A DNA stretch of 10,040 nucleotides, taken from Treponema sp. Lineage in GTDB: Bacteria; Spirochaetota; Spirochaetia; Treponematales; Treponemataceae. Shown piece after piece: positions 1 through 7,113 of the stretch. Every line of letters begins with the position of its first letter. Position 1 is the stretch's first letter. Under the pieces are notes generated by a model. The model was given only the letters and a program-made list of their open reading frames with translations, did no database searches and was not told where the DNA came from. Position numbers and translations under genes: made by a program. Location: NCBI GenBank assembly GCA_016293645.1, contig JAEDDW010000064.1, forward strand, positions 1-10,040, given 5' to 3'.

Positions 1-16
1 GGGCCCCAGCGGCGGC

Positions 17-1393
17 TTAATTGGAAACTATGTTGTTTACCCAGACTCCTTTTCTTACTAGCACTATTCCAATGGCACACTTGATGAGATCCAGACATTT
101 TACGATGAGGTAGATCATTATGATTCCCATGGCGGTGTAGCGCGTAAGTACGAATGCCGCCGGAACTATGAAGACCCATACAAAGACGCTGTCGAACAAG
201 AATGTGATGAAAGTCTTTCCGCCTGATCGCAATGTAAAATAGCAGCCGTGGACTACGGCAAGAACTGGAAGGAACACTCCAGTCTGCATTATGAAGTTTG
301 CGGCAAAATTCTTGACTTCGTTTTCCGTGTTGTAAAATGCAGGAAATAGATCCTTGAAAAGAACAAGCACTCCACCAATTACAGCACTTACAACAAAAGA
401 CAGGGCAATCATTCTGTTTGCCGTGGACTTTGCCTCCTCGTTTTTTCCTGCACCCAGAAGCTGGCCTGCAAGAATCGAGATGGATTCACCGATGGCAAAA
501 AGGAATACATTGAAAAGATTTGCCATGGTGTTCGTTATGTTTATCGCCGCAACTACGGCAAGTCCGCGAAGGGAGAAACTCTGGTTCAGCATGGTAAGTC
601 CAAGGGACCAGAGGGTCTCGTTTGCAGCCAGAGGAATTCCCTTGATGACAATTTTCTTTACAAGGGAAACCGGTACCTTGAACGAAGCAAAAGCACCATC
701 TATGAACCTGCATTTTTCTTTATGGGTGTGGGTCCAGACAATTTCAATTCCGGATTCAACAAAACGTGAAACAACAGTGGCAATAGCAGCCCCCTTGACA
801 CCGAGTTCCGGAAATCCGAATTTGCCAAAAATCAATAGATAATTGAGGATGAGATTCACGAAAACTGCAACGAATCCTGCTTTCATTGGAACGGAAGTTT
901 CGCCTATATCACGAAGCGTTCCTGCATAAACCATCCCAAGTGCAGTCGGAATCATGCCTATGAGCATTATCATCATGTAGTCCTTAGCATGACGCATGGT
1001 TGCAACTGGGTCTCCTACGCTATCTGATTCGTGAATGAATTTTTCCATGAAGTATTCGCCAAACAGCAGAAAAACTGCCGCACCGGCAATTGTTGCAATT
1101 CCAACAAGATAAAGTTTGATTCTGAAAGTATCCCTTACACCTTTATGATCGCCTTTGCCAAAAAACTGGGCTGTAAAAATTCCGGCTCCGCAGGAAGAAC
1201 CCCAGACGCAGAGTATGAAAACAAAAAAGAGCTGGGAGAAAATGCTGACTCCGTTCATGGAATCAGTTCCGCATCGCCCAACCATAAGATTATCGAGAAG
1301 GCCAACGAAATTGGAAATCGTATTCTGAATTACAATCGGAAGAGTAATGACCGCAACGTTCTTAAGGAATTTTCTGTCGCCGAAAAATTTCAT
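17..1393 (-). CDS. MATE-family multidrug/metabolite efflux transporter (MATE 1)
   Basis: The 458-residue product is an integral inner-membrane protein with about 12 hydrophobic segments in two similar halves, the length and layout of MATE exporters (NorM/DinF/MepA-like), which expel cationic or other small molecules using a Na+ or H+ gradient. Visible family features are the N-terminal ITLPIVIQN helix, the LDNLMVGRCG segment of the first loop, GIFTAQFFGKGD after helix 2, and PELGVKGAAIATVVSR near the end of the first half; the second half repeats the layout (NITNTMANLF, GQLLGAGKNEEA). The ATG start fits the family N-terminus (MKFFGDRKFLKNVAV). No Shine-Dalgarno sequence precedes it, and a TATAGA box lies 8 bases upstream, so the transcript may be leaderless. 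It diverges from the hisC-like gene. The substrate cannot be read from sequence. It is only distantly similar to the second MATE protein at 8482-9810. Confidence 0.93.
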   Translation of the reverse strand: MKFFGDRKFLKNVAVITLPIVIQNTISNFVGLLDNLMVGRCGTDSMNGVSIFSQLFFVFILCVWGSSCGAGIFTAQFFGKGDHKGVRDTFRIKLYLVGIATIAGAAVFLLFGEYFMEKFIHESDSVGDPVATMRHAKDYMMIMLIGMIPTALGMVYAGTLRDIGETSVPMKAGFVAVFVNLILNYLLIFGKFGFPELGVKGAAIATVVSRFVESGIEIVWTHTHKEKCRFIDGAFASFKVPVSLVKKIVIKGIPLAANETLWSLGLTMLNQSFSLRGLAVVAAINITNTMANLFNVFLFAIGESISILAGQLLGAGKNEEAKSTANRMIALSFVVSAVIGGVLVLFKDLFPAFYNTENEVKNFAANFIMQTGVFLPVLAVVHGCYFTLRSGGKTFITFLFDSVFVWVFIVPAAFVLTRYTAMGIIMIYLIVKCLDLIKCAIGIVLVRKGVWVNNIVSN

Positions 1394-1401
1394 AAGTGCA
1401 T

Positions 1402-1430
1402 TCTATATTAAATGCTGCCATTATTGTAGA
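1402..1430 (-). promoter_or_regulatory. Candidate promoter of MATE 1
   Basis: On the minus strand a TCTACA box (1425-1430) is separated by 17 bases from TATAGA (1402-1407), a fair sigma-70 match (4/6 and 4/6). Transcription would begin about at the ATG at 1393, giving little or no leader. The -35 box shares bases 1425-1429 with the opposing hisC promoter. The call rests on pattern only. Confidence 0.35.
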
Positions 1431-1452
1431 TGGATGATAAAAAAAGTATAAT
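1424..1452 (+). promoter_or_regulatory. Candidate sigma-70 promoter of the hisC-phosphoesterase unit
   Basis: TTGTAG (1424-1429), a 17-base spacer with an A-run, and a perfect TATAAT (1447-1452). Transcription would start near 1459 and leave a leader of about 60 bases before the ATG at 1522. This is the best promoter match in the window. It overlaps the divergent MATE 1 promoter, so the two are likely to compete for polymerase or to share a regulator. Confidence 0.6.
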
Positions 1453-1521
1453 TCGGCTATATAAATCATATGCGGATTGCCAGACCTGGTTCCACGACAA
1501 TCTGATACAAGAGGTATAAAA

Positions 1522-2649
1522 ATGTTGCTTGCAAAAAGACTTGAAAACCTGCACCCATACGTTCCGGGAGAACAGCCAAAGGACCGCGTATACATAAAGC
1601 TCAATGCAAATGAAAATCCATATCCTCCATGCAAGGCTGTGGCAAAAGCAGTTAAGAAAGCAGTGGCAAAAAACATAAAGAACCTTGGGCTTTATCCTGA
1701 TCCAGACAGCAACGAACTTCGTTCTGCAATTGCAGAAATGCTCAACGAAACCGGCGGATGCTTCAACAACTCCAGGGAAGCAAAAAATGCTCTTCCATTT
1801 ACAATCACACCAGACATGATTTTCTGCGGAAACGGAAGCGACGAGGTATTGAGTTTTGTTTTCTACACTTTCTTTGACAGCGACCGTCCGCTTGTAATGC
1901 CGGAATTCACATACAGCTTCTATCCTGTATACTGCGGATACTACAACATCCCCATGTGTCAGGTTCCGCTTAAAGAAACCTGGGAACTTGACGTGGACAA
2001 AATGCTCGAGGAAGCAAACAAAAACGACAGCGCCATCATCTTTGCAAATCCAAATGCACCGACAGGAATTGCACTCAAGCGCGCAGAAGTTGCGGCAATG
2101 ATTGAAAAGGCGCCGAAGGACAAGATATTCATCGTTGACGAAGCCTATGCGGATTTTGGCGATGAAAGCTGCATTCCTCTTCTTGAAAAATACGGCAATC
2201 TTGTGATCGTAAGGACATTCAGCAAGAGTCTTTCTTTTGCAGGAATGAGACTTGGTTACATCGTGGCAAGTCCTGACCTTGTTCGTTCAGTGTTTACGGT
2301 AAAGAACTCTTTCAACCACTTTCCAGTTGACTTCCTTGCTCAGACAGCAGGAATCGCAAGCTGCGAAAACTATGACTACTGCGAGGAAAATGCAAGAAAG
2401 GTCGTTGCAGAAAGGGAAAGCATCACCTCATTCCTTCGTGAGCGCGGTTGGTTCGTAATCGATTCAAAGACAAACTTCATCTTTGCAAAAAAAGATGGTG
2501 TAAAAGGTACAGACATTTACCAGGCAGTCAAGAAAGCCGGAATCCTCATCCGCCACTTTGCAACACCTGGCATCGAAGAATTTGTCCGCATCTCAATCGG
2601 AACAAAAAAGCAGATGGACCTCTTGAAATCAGTTCTTGGGGAAATCTAG
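1522..2649 (+). CDS. hisC: HisC-type histidinol-phosphate aminotransferase (class I/II, PLP-dependent)
   Basis: The 375-residue cytoplasmic fold-type I aminotransferase is expected to convert histidinol phosphate and 2-oxoglutarate to imidazole-acetol phosphate and glutamate (reversibly) in histidine synthesis. Family marks: KLNANENPYPP at 26-36, GNGSDE at 103-108, ANPNAPTG at 175-182 (Asn178), DEAYADF at 206-212 (Asp206, Tyr209), the PLP lysine in TFSKS (Lys235), GMRLGY with Arg243, and carboxylate-binding arginines Arg344 and Arg356 in the C-terminal part. The ATG at 1522 is chosen because AAGAGG lies 7 bases upstream and the protein then begins like HisC; a TTG at 1477 would add 15 unrelated residues. 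Residues about 77-95 look like an insertion relative to typical HisC. No other histidine genes are beside it, so a related role (aromatic or threonine-phosphate-type aminotransferase) is possible. A phosphoesterase gene follows after 56 bases. Confidence 0.82.
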   Translation: MLLAKRLENLHPYVPGEQPKDRVYIKLNANENPYPPCKAVAKAVKKAVAKNIKNLGLYPDPDSNELRSAIAEMLNETGGCFNNSREAKNALPFTITPDMIFCGNGSDEVLSFVFYTFFDSDRPLVMPEFTYSFYPVYCGYYNIPMCQVPLKETWELDVDKMLEEANKNDSAIIFANPNAPTGIALKRAEVAAMIEKAPKDKIFIVDEAYADFGDESCIPLLEKYGNLVIVRTFSKSLSFAGMRLGYIVASPDLVRSVFTVKNSFNHFPVDFLAQTAGIASCENYDYCEENARKVVAERESITSFLRERGWFVIDSKTNFIFAKKDGVKGTDIYQAVKKAGILIRHFATPGIEEFVRISIGTKKQMDLLKSVLGEI

Positions 2650-2705
2650 GGTCTTGGAAGACTCGTACTGATTGATTTTCATACAACTAATAAAGGAAGG
2701 AATCT

Positions 2706-3380
2706 ATGGAATTTCTTGTAATCAGCGACATTCACGGCAATCTTGAAAACCTTGAAAAACTGAATCCAATGGCAAAGAAAGCCGACGGAATCATCTTTGC
2801 AGGCGACTTCACCGAATTCAACAATGAGACAACAGGTCTCCCGGTTCTAAAAGCCCTTTGCAAGATGAATGAAAACATTTTTGCAGTGCGCGGCAACTGC
2901 GACTATCCTTCCCTTGAAGAAGAGTTCGAGGCAAGCGACATCAGCTGCGAGCGTCAGCTTGTGATGCACGAAGGACTTGCTTTTGCTGGAAGCCACGGCG
3001 GAAGCAAATTCACAGGAACAACACCTGACGAAAGAACGGAAGAAGAACTTCAGTCAGACTTCAAGATCATTACCGATGAAGGAGCCCAGGAATGGGACAA
3101 TCTTGTTGTCGTTATGCACAACCCGCCAAAGAATACCGACTGCGACAAGATTCCAGGTGACATCCATGTAGGCAGTGAACTTTCCACAAAGTTCATTGAG
3201 GAATACAAGCCTCTCGCCGTAATTACAGGACACATACACGAAAGTGCCGCAATATGCAAAATTGGAAACACTACAGTGATCAATCCGGGTGCAGTACTCG
3301 AAGGAAAGTACGCCTTGCTGACAGTCAGCAGAAAAGACGGAAAGTGGACTGTTGATTCTGCAGAACTCAAGACACTTTAA
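2706..3380 (+). CDS. Calcineurin-like metallophosphoesterase (YfcE/MJ0936-like)
   Basis: The 224-residue soluble protein carries the full metal-ligand set of the calcineurin-like phosphoesterase superfamily: SDIHGN (Asp8, His10), GDF (Asp34), RGNCD (Asn64), a histidine in VVMHNPP (His138), and GHIHES (His176, His178), followed by the usual INPGAV strand turn. These bind a two-metal centre that hydrolyses phosphomono- or phosphodiesters; the physiological substrate is unknown. AGGAAGG at 2694-2700, 5 bases before the ATG, is a strong ribosome binding site. The gene lies 56 bases after the aminotransferase on the same strand with no clear promoter between them, so it is probably co-transcribed. 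A direct role in histidine synthesis (for example a histidinol-phosphate phosphatase) is conceivable from position, but this fold is not one of the established families for that step, so this is only speculation. The gene is intact. Confidence 0.88.
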   Translation: MEFLVISDIHGNLENLEKLNPMAKKADGIIFAGDFTEFNNETTGLPVLKALCKMNENIFAVRGNCDYPSLEEEFEASDISCERQLVMHEGLAFAGSHGGSKFTGTTPDERTEEELQSDFKIITDEGAQEWDNLVVVMHNPPKNTDCDKIPGDIHVGSELSTKFIEEYKPLAVITGHIHESAAICKIGNTTVINPGAVLEGKYALLTVSRKDGKWTVDSAELKTL

Positions 3381-3389
3381 TTCACAAAG

Positions 3390-3508
3390 GGGCTGTCAAA
3401 AAAGAATTTAGGCCAGGATCACTGCGCCGCAATGTCGAAATGCACAACAACACTACAGGGTGATTTCGACTACGCTCAACCACCCTGAAATTACTCTTGA
3501 GACAGCCC
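3390..3508. mobile_element. MITE-like 119-bp element with terminal inverted repeats
   Basis: The stretch begins GGGCTGTC (3390-3397) and ends GACAGCCC (3501-3508), an 8-base perfect inverted repeat. The similarity continues inward: after the GGGCTGTC core both ends read roughly xxAAxAG(x)AATTT, about 17 matching positions over 21-22 bases with one gap. Ends starting GGGCTGTC recall the tips of several DDE-transposase insertion sequences, from general knowledge and not from a database match. No open reading frame fits inside, so it would be a non-autonomous (MITE-like) copy. No clear target duplication is seen. It lies exactly between the convergent phosphoesterase gene and the HD-GYP remnant, and could also act as a transcription barrier. 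Confidence 0.5.
3456..3487. repeat. REP-like palindromic hairpin inside the element
   Basis: CAGGGTG (3456-3462) and CACCCTG (3481-3487) form a 7-bp perfect stem around an 18-base loop containing TTCGACTACGCTCAAC. On the other strand the loop reads GTTGAGCGTAGTCGAAAT, a wording close to short palindromes found dispersed in many bacterial genomes (GTTGAGC..GTCGAAA type). A second copy of part of the loop, GTCGAAAT at 3434-3441, is the reverse complement of ATTTCGAC at 3463-3470 and allows an alternative fold. There is no T-run after the stem, so it is not a classical intrinsic terminator. Confidence 0.6.
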
Positions 3509-3517
3509 GTCAACAGT

Positions 3518-4041
3518 TTATTTCAATCTGTTGTAGATCTCTTCTACTTTTGGGCGTGCTTCAATGAACACGTTGACAATCTCAGGATCAAAGTCTGTTC
3601 CGCTACCCTGTTCTATGATCTCAAAACACCTGTCCAGCGGCATGGCATCACGATTTTCAACGAGAGTCGCAAAGCCCATCACCATCTCATTATGATACTT
3701 TTCAAGATTCTTGATTGCTGGATTTTCAAGATGGATATAGACACCAACAACAGCAATGACAACAGAAAGGCTGGTTCTCAAGAGTTCCGGGAAAAATCCC
3801 TGGACAACTGTCATGACAGCAGGAAATCCAAGACATGAAATCAAGGCAAGCCGTTTTTTCTTCTCGACTTGCCTGCTGAAATTCCATCGAACAAAACAGC
3901 AACCACAGCGACATGGTGAAGGATATGATAGATGGTAATTTTCCCAAGCCGCTTTTCTTCACAGAACAGATTATGGCTTAGAAACAGCAGAATCAAAAGG
4001 CAGGAGATCTGCATTTTTGCACATTGAAAAAAAGCAAGCAT
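3518..4041 (-). pseudogene. Decayed membrane-anchored HD-GYP protein (c-di-GMP phosphodiesterase remnant)
   Basis: Reading on the minus strand from the ATG at 4041 gives a membrane segment (MLAFFQCAKMQISCL..) ending with VVAVLFDGISA, then a stop near 3841. The neighbouring frame takes over at about 3880 (KKKRLALISCLGF) and runs through FFPELLRTSLSV, HLENP, a linker EKYHNEMVMGFATLVENRD, and then jumps to MPLDRCFEIIEQGSGTDFDP, which is the C-terminal end of HD-GYP domains. The body of the HD-GYP domain, including the HD and GYP metal-binding motifs, is absent, and the join at about 3647-3655 is in frame. A second loss of roughly 100-130 residues plus a frameshift removes the middle of the membrane domain at about 3870-3885. 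The piece matches the N-terminus of the kinase at 7114-8442. It starts 17 bases after the diguanylate cyclase stop, with AAAGG upstream. It cannot have phosphodiesterase activity; about 700 bases seem lost. Confidence 0.75.
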
Positions 4042-4058
4042 ATATAAACCTTTAAATT

Positions 4059-6197
4059 TTATTTTCTGGATCCGCGTCTGTCTCCAGCAGAACTTGAATA
4101 ATAGGAACGTTTATCCTCATACATCCGTCTGTCCGCTTCCTTTTCAAGTTCCGCCAGACCGGCATCAGGGAATTCCTTTGCAGAAACCAACCCCTTCGAA
4201 AAGCTCAGGTTTTCAGAAAATTCTCCATGCCACTTGTTTTTGTTGTCCTGCATGCGCTCAAGGCAGGCAGAAATTTCCTTTTCAGTTCCGTAGAGAATCA
4301 CGACAAATTCATCACCGCCAACACGATAAACAGTACCAAAAGAGGAAATGGCAGAATTCAATATTCCCGCAACGCCGACTATCAGTTCATCGCCGGCCTT
4401 ATGCCCCTTCGTATCATTGGTGACCTTAAGACCATTGACATCGACCCCCATGAGCCATAGATTTTCAGCGACACCTTCATCCTCAGATTTCTGGACAAAA
4501 TCCTCATAGGCATGTCTGTTGTACAAACCGGTCAGTTCATCAGTATTCGACATGAGAACAAGATGCTCTTCCTTTCTCTTTATTTCATCAATGATTCTGG
4601 ATATGAAGACAATCTTTGAAAGTTCATTCGTTTCAGCTTGATCACGGACAAAAGAGAAACGAACCCACAGATCGTCTGCGTTGATTACTTCAAGAGAAAT
4701 ATCCGACTTTCCTTTCATTCTTTCAGAGAGAGTCGACAGGTCTGCAAACTTCAGGGCCTCTTCCCTGTGTGCCGCACATACCCTATGCCGCAGGATTCCC
4801 CAGAGCAGTTCCTGAACGGAAGAATCCCTATAATGCTGTATGTAATCTCTGATGCTCTCAGTTGCCTTTATTTCATAAAGTTCATTCGTCTTGAAATCAA
4901 GAAGGTGCATCGACAGATAAACCGAGGCAATGGACTTGAGGGAATAGAACTCATAGTCTTTCTTTTCCATTGTTTTCTTCAGGAGATTTGCCATTTTCAG
5001 TTCTTCCTTCTTTTCATTGTCTATGTGCTCAGTCAGGAAAACAACACGATCAAGAATTCCTTCCTTATTTATGAAAGACGGAATCATGGTGACTCTCAAC
5101 CACCCACTGGAAATTGTCTCAATTTCTGCCGAGTACAATCGCTTTCCGTTGAGTATTGTCCTCAATTTTGAGGTTGAGGTAAAATTCTTGAAATTGCCAA
5201 GGCTTTCGGGAGATATGTCATAAACAAATGAATTGAAATCAAAAGGCATCACGCCGTTTTCATCTATGTAATTCCTGTAGATATCATTTGGATCCCACAA
5301 AACCTTCACAGTGTTTTCAACCAGATTGATGGAAACAACTGTGTAAAAATTGCAAAGCAGGGCATTGGAAAGTTCAATCTCCCTGAGAAGCTTATCATTA
5401 TACTCGCTTATATCCTGATGATATCCACGGAGCTTGACCCCCCGGCCTTTATGATTTTTATCAAGGATTCCACCGCACCTTACGGTTATCTTTCCACGGA
5501 CAGGATGATTGTATGGATAGATTACCTCCGCAGGTTTACCGCTTAGCATTTTATTGATACATTCAAGAACCTTGGGAACGTATTCACTTTCAATCCTGTC
5601 GTACCAGAAAATATAATTGCCTTCCGGATGGAGGCCTTCCTTGACACCAACAATTTTTGCGGTAGTCGAATCAATATGAAATTTTGGAGTTCCGTCTTTG
5701 AGAATGAAATACCAGAGTCCAAGATTTGCGGCATTAAGACAGTTGCTTATGTTCTGATATTCATCCTGATAATTTTTTTCGATACGGTTTCTTTCATCAA
5801 TGATGGACTGGATGTCGCGGGTAGTAACGTAAACAATATTATTGCTGCCATTCTCATTCTGAGCAGGAGTCATGACACACTGCATGGTATGATAACTACT
5901 GTCGATGAAATATTTATTTTCATATGAAAAAGATTTCTTCAGAGACTGAAGGAATTCCGGCTCATAGTAGGAATGCATCAGATCAATGTAATCTGGATGA
6001 CAGGAAAGGGAAAGCTGCTCCTGGGTTGTCTCAAGAGAAAAAGATCTGCCCGTCGTATCAGGATAGAACTTATCAAAAAGAACATGAACCGTACGTGAAT
6101 CAACATCTATCACCCATACAGCATCGGTAAAATACGACATGTTCTCAAACAGTTCGCGGTTGTATGGCATGACATTATTATCGTCTTTTTGTTCCAT
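4059..6197 (-). CDS. Soluble multi-PAS diguanylate cyclase (GGDEF domain)
   Basis: The 712-residue product has no membrane segment or signal peptide. The C-terminal GGDEF domain (about 545-705) carries the opening DELTGLYNRHAYEDF, the metal-binding DVNGLKVTNDTKGHKAGDE stretch and an intact GGDEF active site at 627-631, so it should make cyclic di-GMP from two GTP. The allosteric RxxD inhibition site expected five residues before GGDEF is replaced by SSFG, so classic product inhibition should be absent. The first 540 residues look like four PAS-like modules: about 12-130, 145-267 (GLWYFILKDGTPKFH.. ending GYHQDIS, PAS_3-like), 275-395 and 415-537; only the second is recognised with confidence. 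A helical linker (DERNRIEKNYQDEYQNI) joins the first two. The ATG is preceded by AAGGA. It follows the LytTR regulator by 109 bases, on the same strand, and precedes the HD-GYP remnant. It likely senses a cytoplasmic cue. Confidence 0.9.
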   Translation of the reverse strand: MEQKDDNNVMPYNRELFENMSYFTDAVWVIDVDSRTVHVLFDKFYPDTTGRSFSLETTQEQLSLSCHPDYIDLMHSYYEPEFLQSLKKSFSYENKYFIDSSYHTMQCVMTPAQNENGSNNIVYVTTRDIQSIIDERNRIEKNYQDEYQNISNCLNAANLGLWYFILKDGTPKFHIDSTTAKIVGVKEGLHPEGNYIFWYDRIESEYVPKVLECINKMLSGKPAEVIYPYNHPVRGKITVRCGGILDKNHKGRGVKLRGYHQDISEYNDKLLREIELSNALLCNFYTVVSINLVENTVKVLWDPNDIYRNYIDENGVMPFDFNSFVYDISPESLGNFKNFTSTSKLRTILNGKRLYSAEIETISSGWLRVTMIPSFINKEGILDRVVFLTEHIDNEKKEELKMANLLKKTMEKKDYEFYSLKSIASVYLSMHLLDFKTNELYEIKATESIRDYIQHYRDSSVQELLWGILRHRVCAAHREEALKFADLSTLSERMKGKSDISLEVINADDLWVRFSFVRDQAETNELSKIVFISRIIDEIKRKEEHLVLMSNTDELTGLYNRHAYEDFVQKSEDEGVAENLWLMGVDVNGLKVTNDTKGHKAGDELIVGVAGILNSAISSFGTVYRVGGDEFVVILYGTEKEISACLERMQDNKNKWHGEFSENLSFSKGLVSAKEFPDAGLAELEKEADRRMYEDKRSYYSSSAGDRRGSRK

Positions 6198-6234
6198 TGA
6201 TCATCTCATTCCTTTTTAGTCAGTGGCATTTCAG

Positions 6235-6240
6235 ATTATA
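6235..6240 (-). promoter_or_regulatory. Candidate -10 box for the diguanylate cyclase gene
   Basis: A perfect TATAAT on the minus strand lies 37 bases upstream of the ATG, which would place the transcript start near 6228 and leave room for the AAGGA ribosome binding site. No good -35 hexamer is present at the 17-base distance (it is AAAAAA), so the promoter may need an activator. It suggests the cyclase can be expressed separately from the two-component system upstream. Confidence 0.35.
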
Positions 6241-6263
6241 CTTGAATATACCATATTTTTTTT

Positions 6264-6279
6264 AAGATCGTATGATCTT
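6264..6279. repeat. Short perfect inverted repeat upstream of the diguanylate cyclase
   Basis: AAGATC (6264-6269) and GATCTT (6274-6279) flank a 4-base spacer. On the minus strand the repeat is followed by an A-run and not a T-run, so it does not look like a terminator of the regulator gene. Its centre is about 44 bases before the inferred transcript start, a usual position for an activator or repressor operator. Confidence 0.45.
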
Positions 6280-6306
6280 TCCCCTGAACACAGATGAAAC
6301 CAGTTT

Positions 6307-7053
6307 CTATCCGCGCCTGTATTTTTTGCTGAAGAACTTGGAAAATTCATGATGAAAATTTTCTTTGCATGAACGGGAAACTGAAATGCGCTGCTCCCCT
6401 TCCAGGATTATCTCATCATTGGCAATGCTTGTGATTCTCTTGATGTTTACAAGATAGCTTGAATGTGGAATGGCAAAACCTTCATCCTTGAGTTCTTCCG
6501 CAAGAACGGAAAGTTTTTCACGGGAAATTATTTTTCCGTCATCGGAATAAATGGCAGAATTCTTTGAAAGGATGATGCTGCATCCATGCTTTGCCTTTTC
6601 GATATATAGAATGTCATTGACCGGAATCATCACAGCCTTTCCGTCTGACACAACTTCTATTGTCTTCTGCTGCTTTCTGCGCTTCATCTCCAGAAGAAGA
6701 TCATCTACAGTGCGGGCGATTTTTTCCTTGTCTTCGTTCTTCAGGATATAGCGGTAAGGGGAAACTTCAAAATGTTCTGTCTGAGGTGTAACCACCGCGG
6801 AACAGAAACATATCACCGCAGTCTGGTTCTTTTTTCTAAGCTCAAGGGCAGTTTCAAAACCACTCATAAGTCCCATCTGCATGTCTATCAAAAGCAGATC
6901 GGTGTTTTCCTTCATATCCTCAAGATAGCTCAAGCCGGAATTAAAAGTATGGATGTTCATCGATGCCATATCATAATACTGGCTCTTTTCAACACTCATC
7001 TTAAGCTGAATGAGGTCACTCTCCGTGTCATCACAAATTACAATCTCGTACAT
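6307..7053 (-). CDS. LytTR-family response regulator (AgrA/ComE-like)
   Basis: The 248-residue cytoplasmic regulator has an N-terminal receiver domain (about 1-120) with the acidic pair Asp8-Asp9, the phospho-acceptor Asp57 in LLLIDMQM, Ser85 and Lys105 in YILKN, all at the expected places. The C-terminal part (about 135-243) is a LytTR DNA-binding domain: the KTIEVVSDGK..IPVNDILYIEK opening, IPHSSYLVNIKRITSI in the middle and ISVSRSCKENFHHEFSKFF at the end are typical. Phosphorylation by the kinase encoded just upstream should drive dimeric binding to paired promoter repeats. AGGAG lies about 7 bases before the ATG, a strong ribosome binding site. The gene lies 60 bases after the kinase stop, so the two form one operon. 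No convincing paired LytTR sites were found by eye in the local spacers. The gene is complete. Confidence 0.93.
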   Translation of the reverse strand: MYEIVICDDTESDLIQLKMSVEKSQYYDMASMNIHTFNSGLSYLEDMKENTDLLLIDMQMGLMSGFETALELRKKNQTAVICFCSAVVTPQTEHFEVSPYRYILKNEDKEKIARTVDDLLLEMKRRKQQKTIEVVSDGKAVMIPVNDILYIEKAKHGCSIILSKNSAIYSDDGKIISREKLSVLAEELKDEGFAIPHSSYLVNIKRITSIANDEIILEGEQRISVSRSCKENFHHEFSKFFSKKYRRG

Positions 7054-7113
7054 TTTTTACTCCTGTAAAACTCAACATCAGCATTGGTCATGGAACATCA
7101 CCGTCTGAATGTT

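Noticed and set aside
1477..1521. Upstream TTG start extending HisC by 15 residues
   Set aside because: The extra residues do not match the family, and the ATG at 1522 has a properly spaced AAGAGG.
3456..3487. Hairpin between convergent genes as a bidirectional terminator
   Set aside because: Neither side has a T-run after the 7-bp stem and the loop is 18 bases; it fits a REP-like repeat better.
3497..3838. 113-codon plus-strand ORF over the HD-GYP remnant
   Set aside because: Its composition (many H, N, K, R in disorder) is that of an antisense frame, while the minus strand gives recognisable HD-GYP end motifs.
4638..5171. 177-codon plus-strand ORF opposite the diguanylate cyclase
   Set aside because: It lies wholly antisense to a well-supported GGDEF/PAS gene, shows no family motif, and has no promoter or ribosome binding site of note; it is a coding shadow.
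6264..6279. Inverted repeat as an intrinsic terminator of the LytTR regulator gene
   Set aside because: The stem is only 6 bp, AT-rich, and followed on the minus strand by A's instead of T's.
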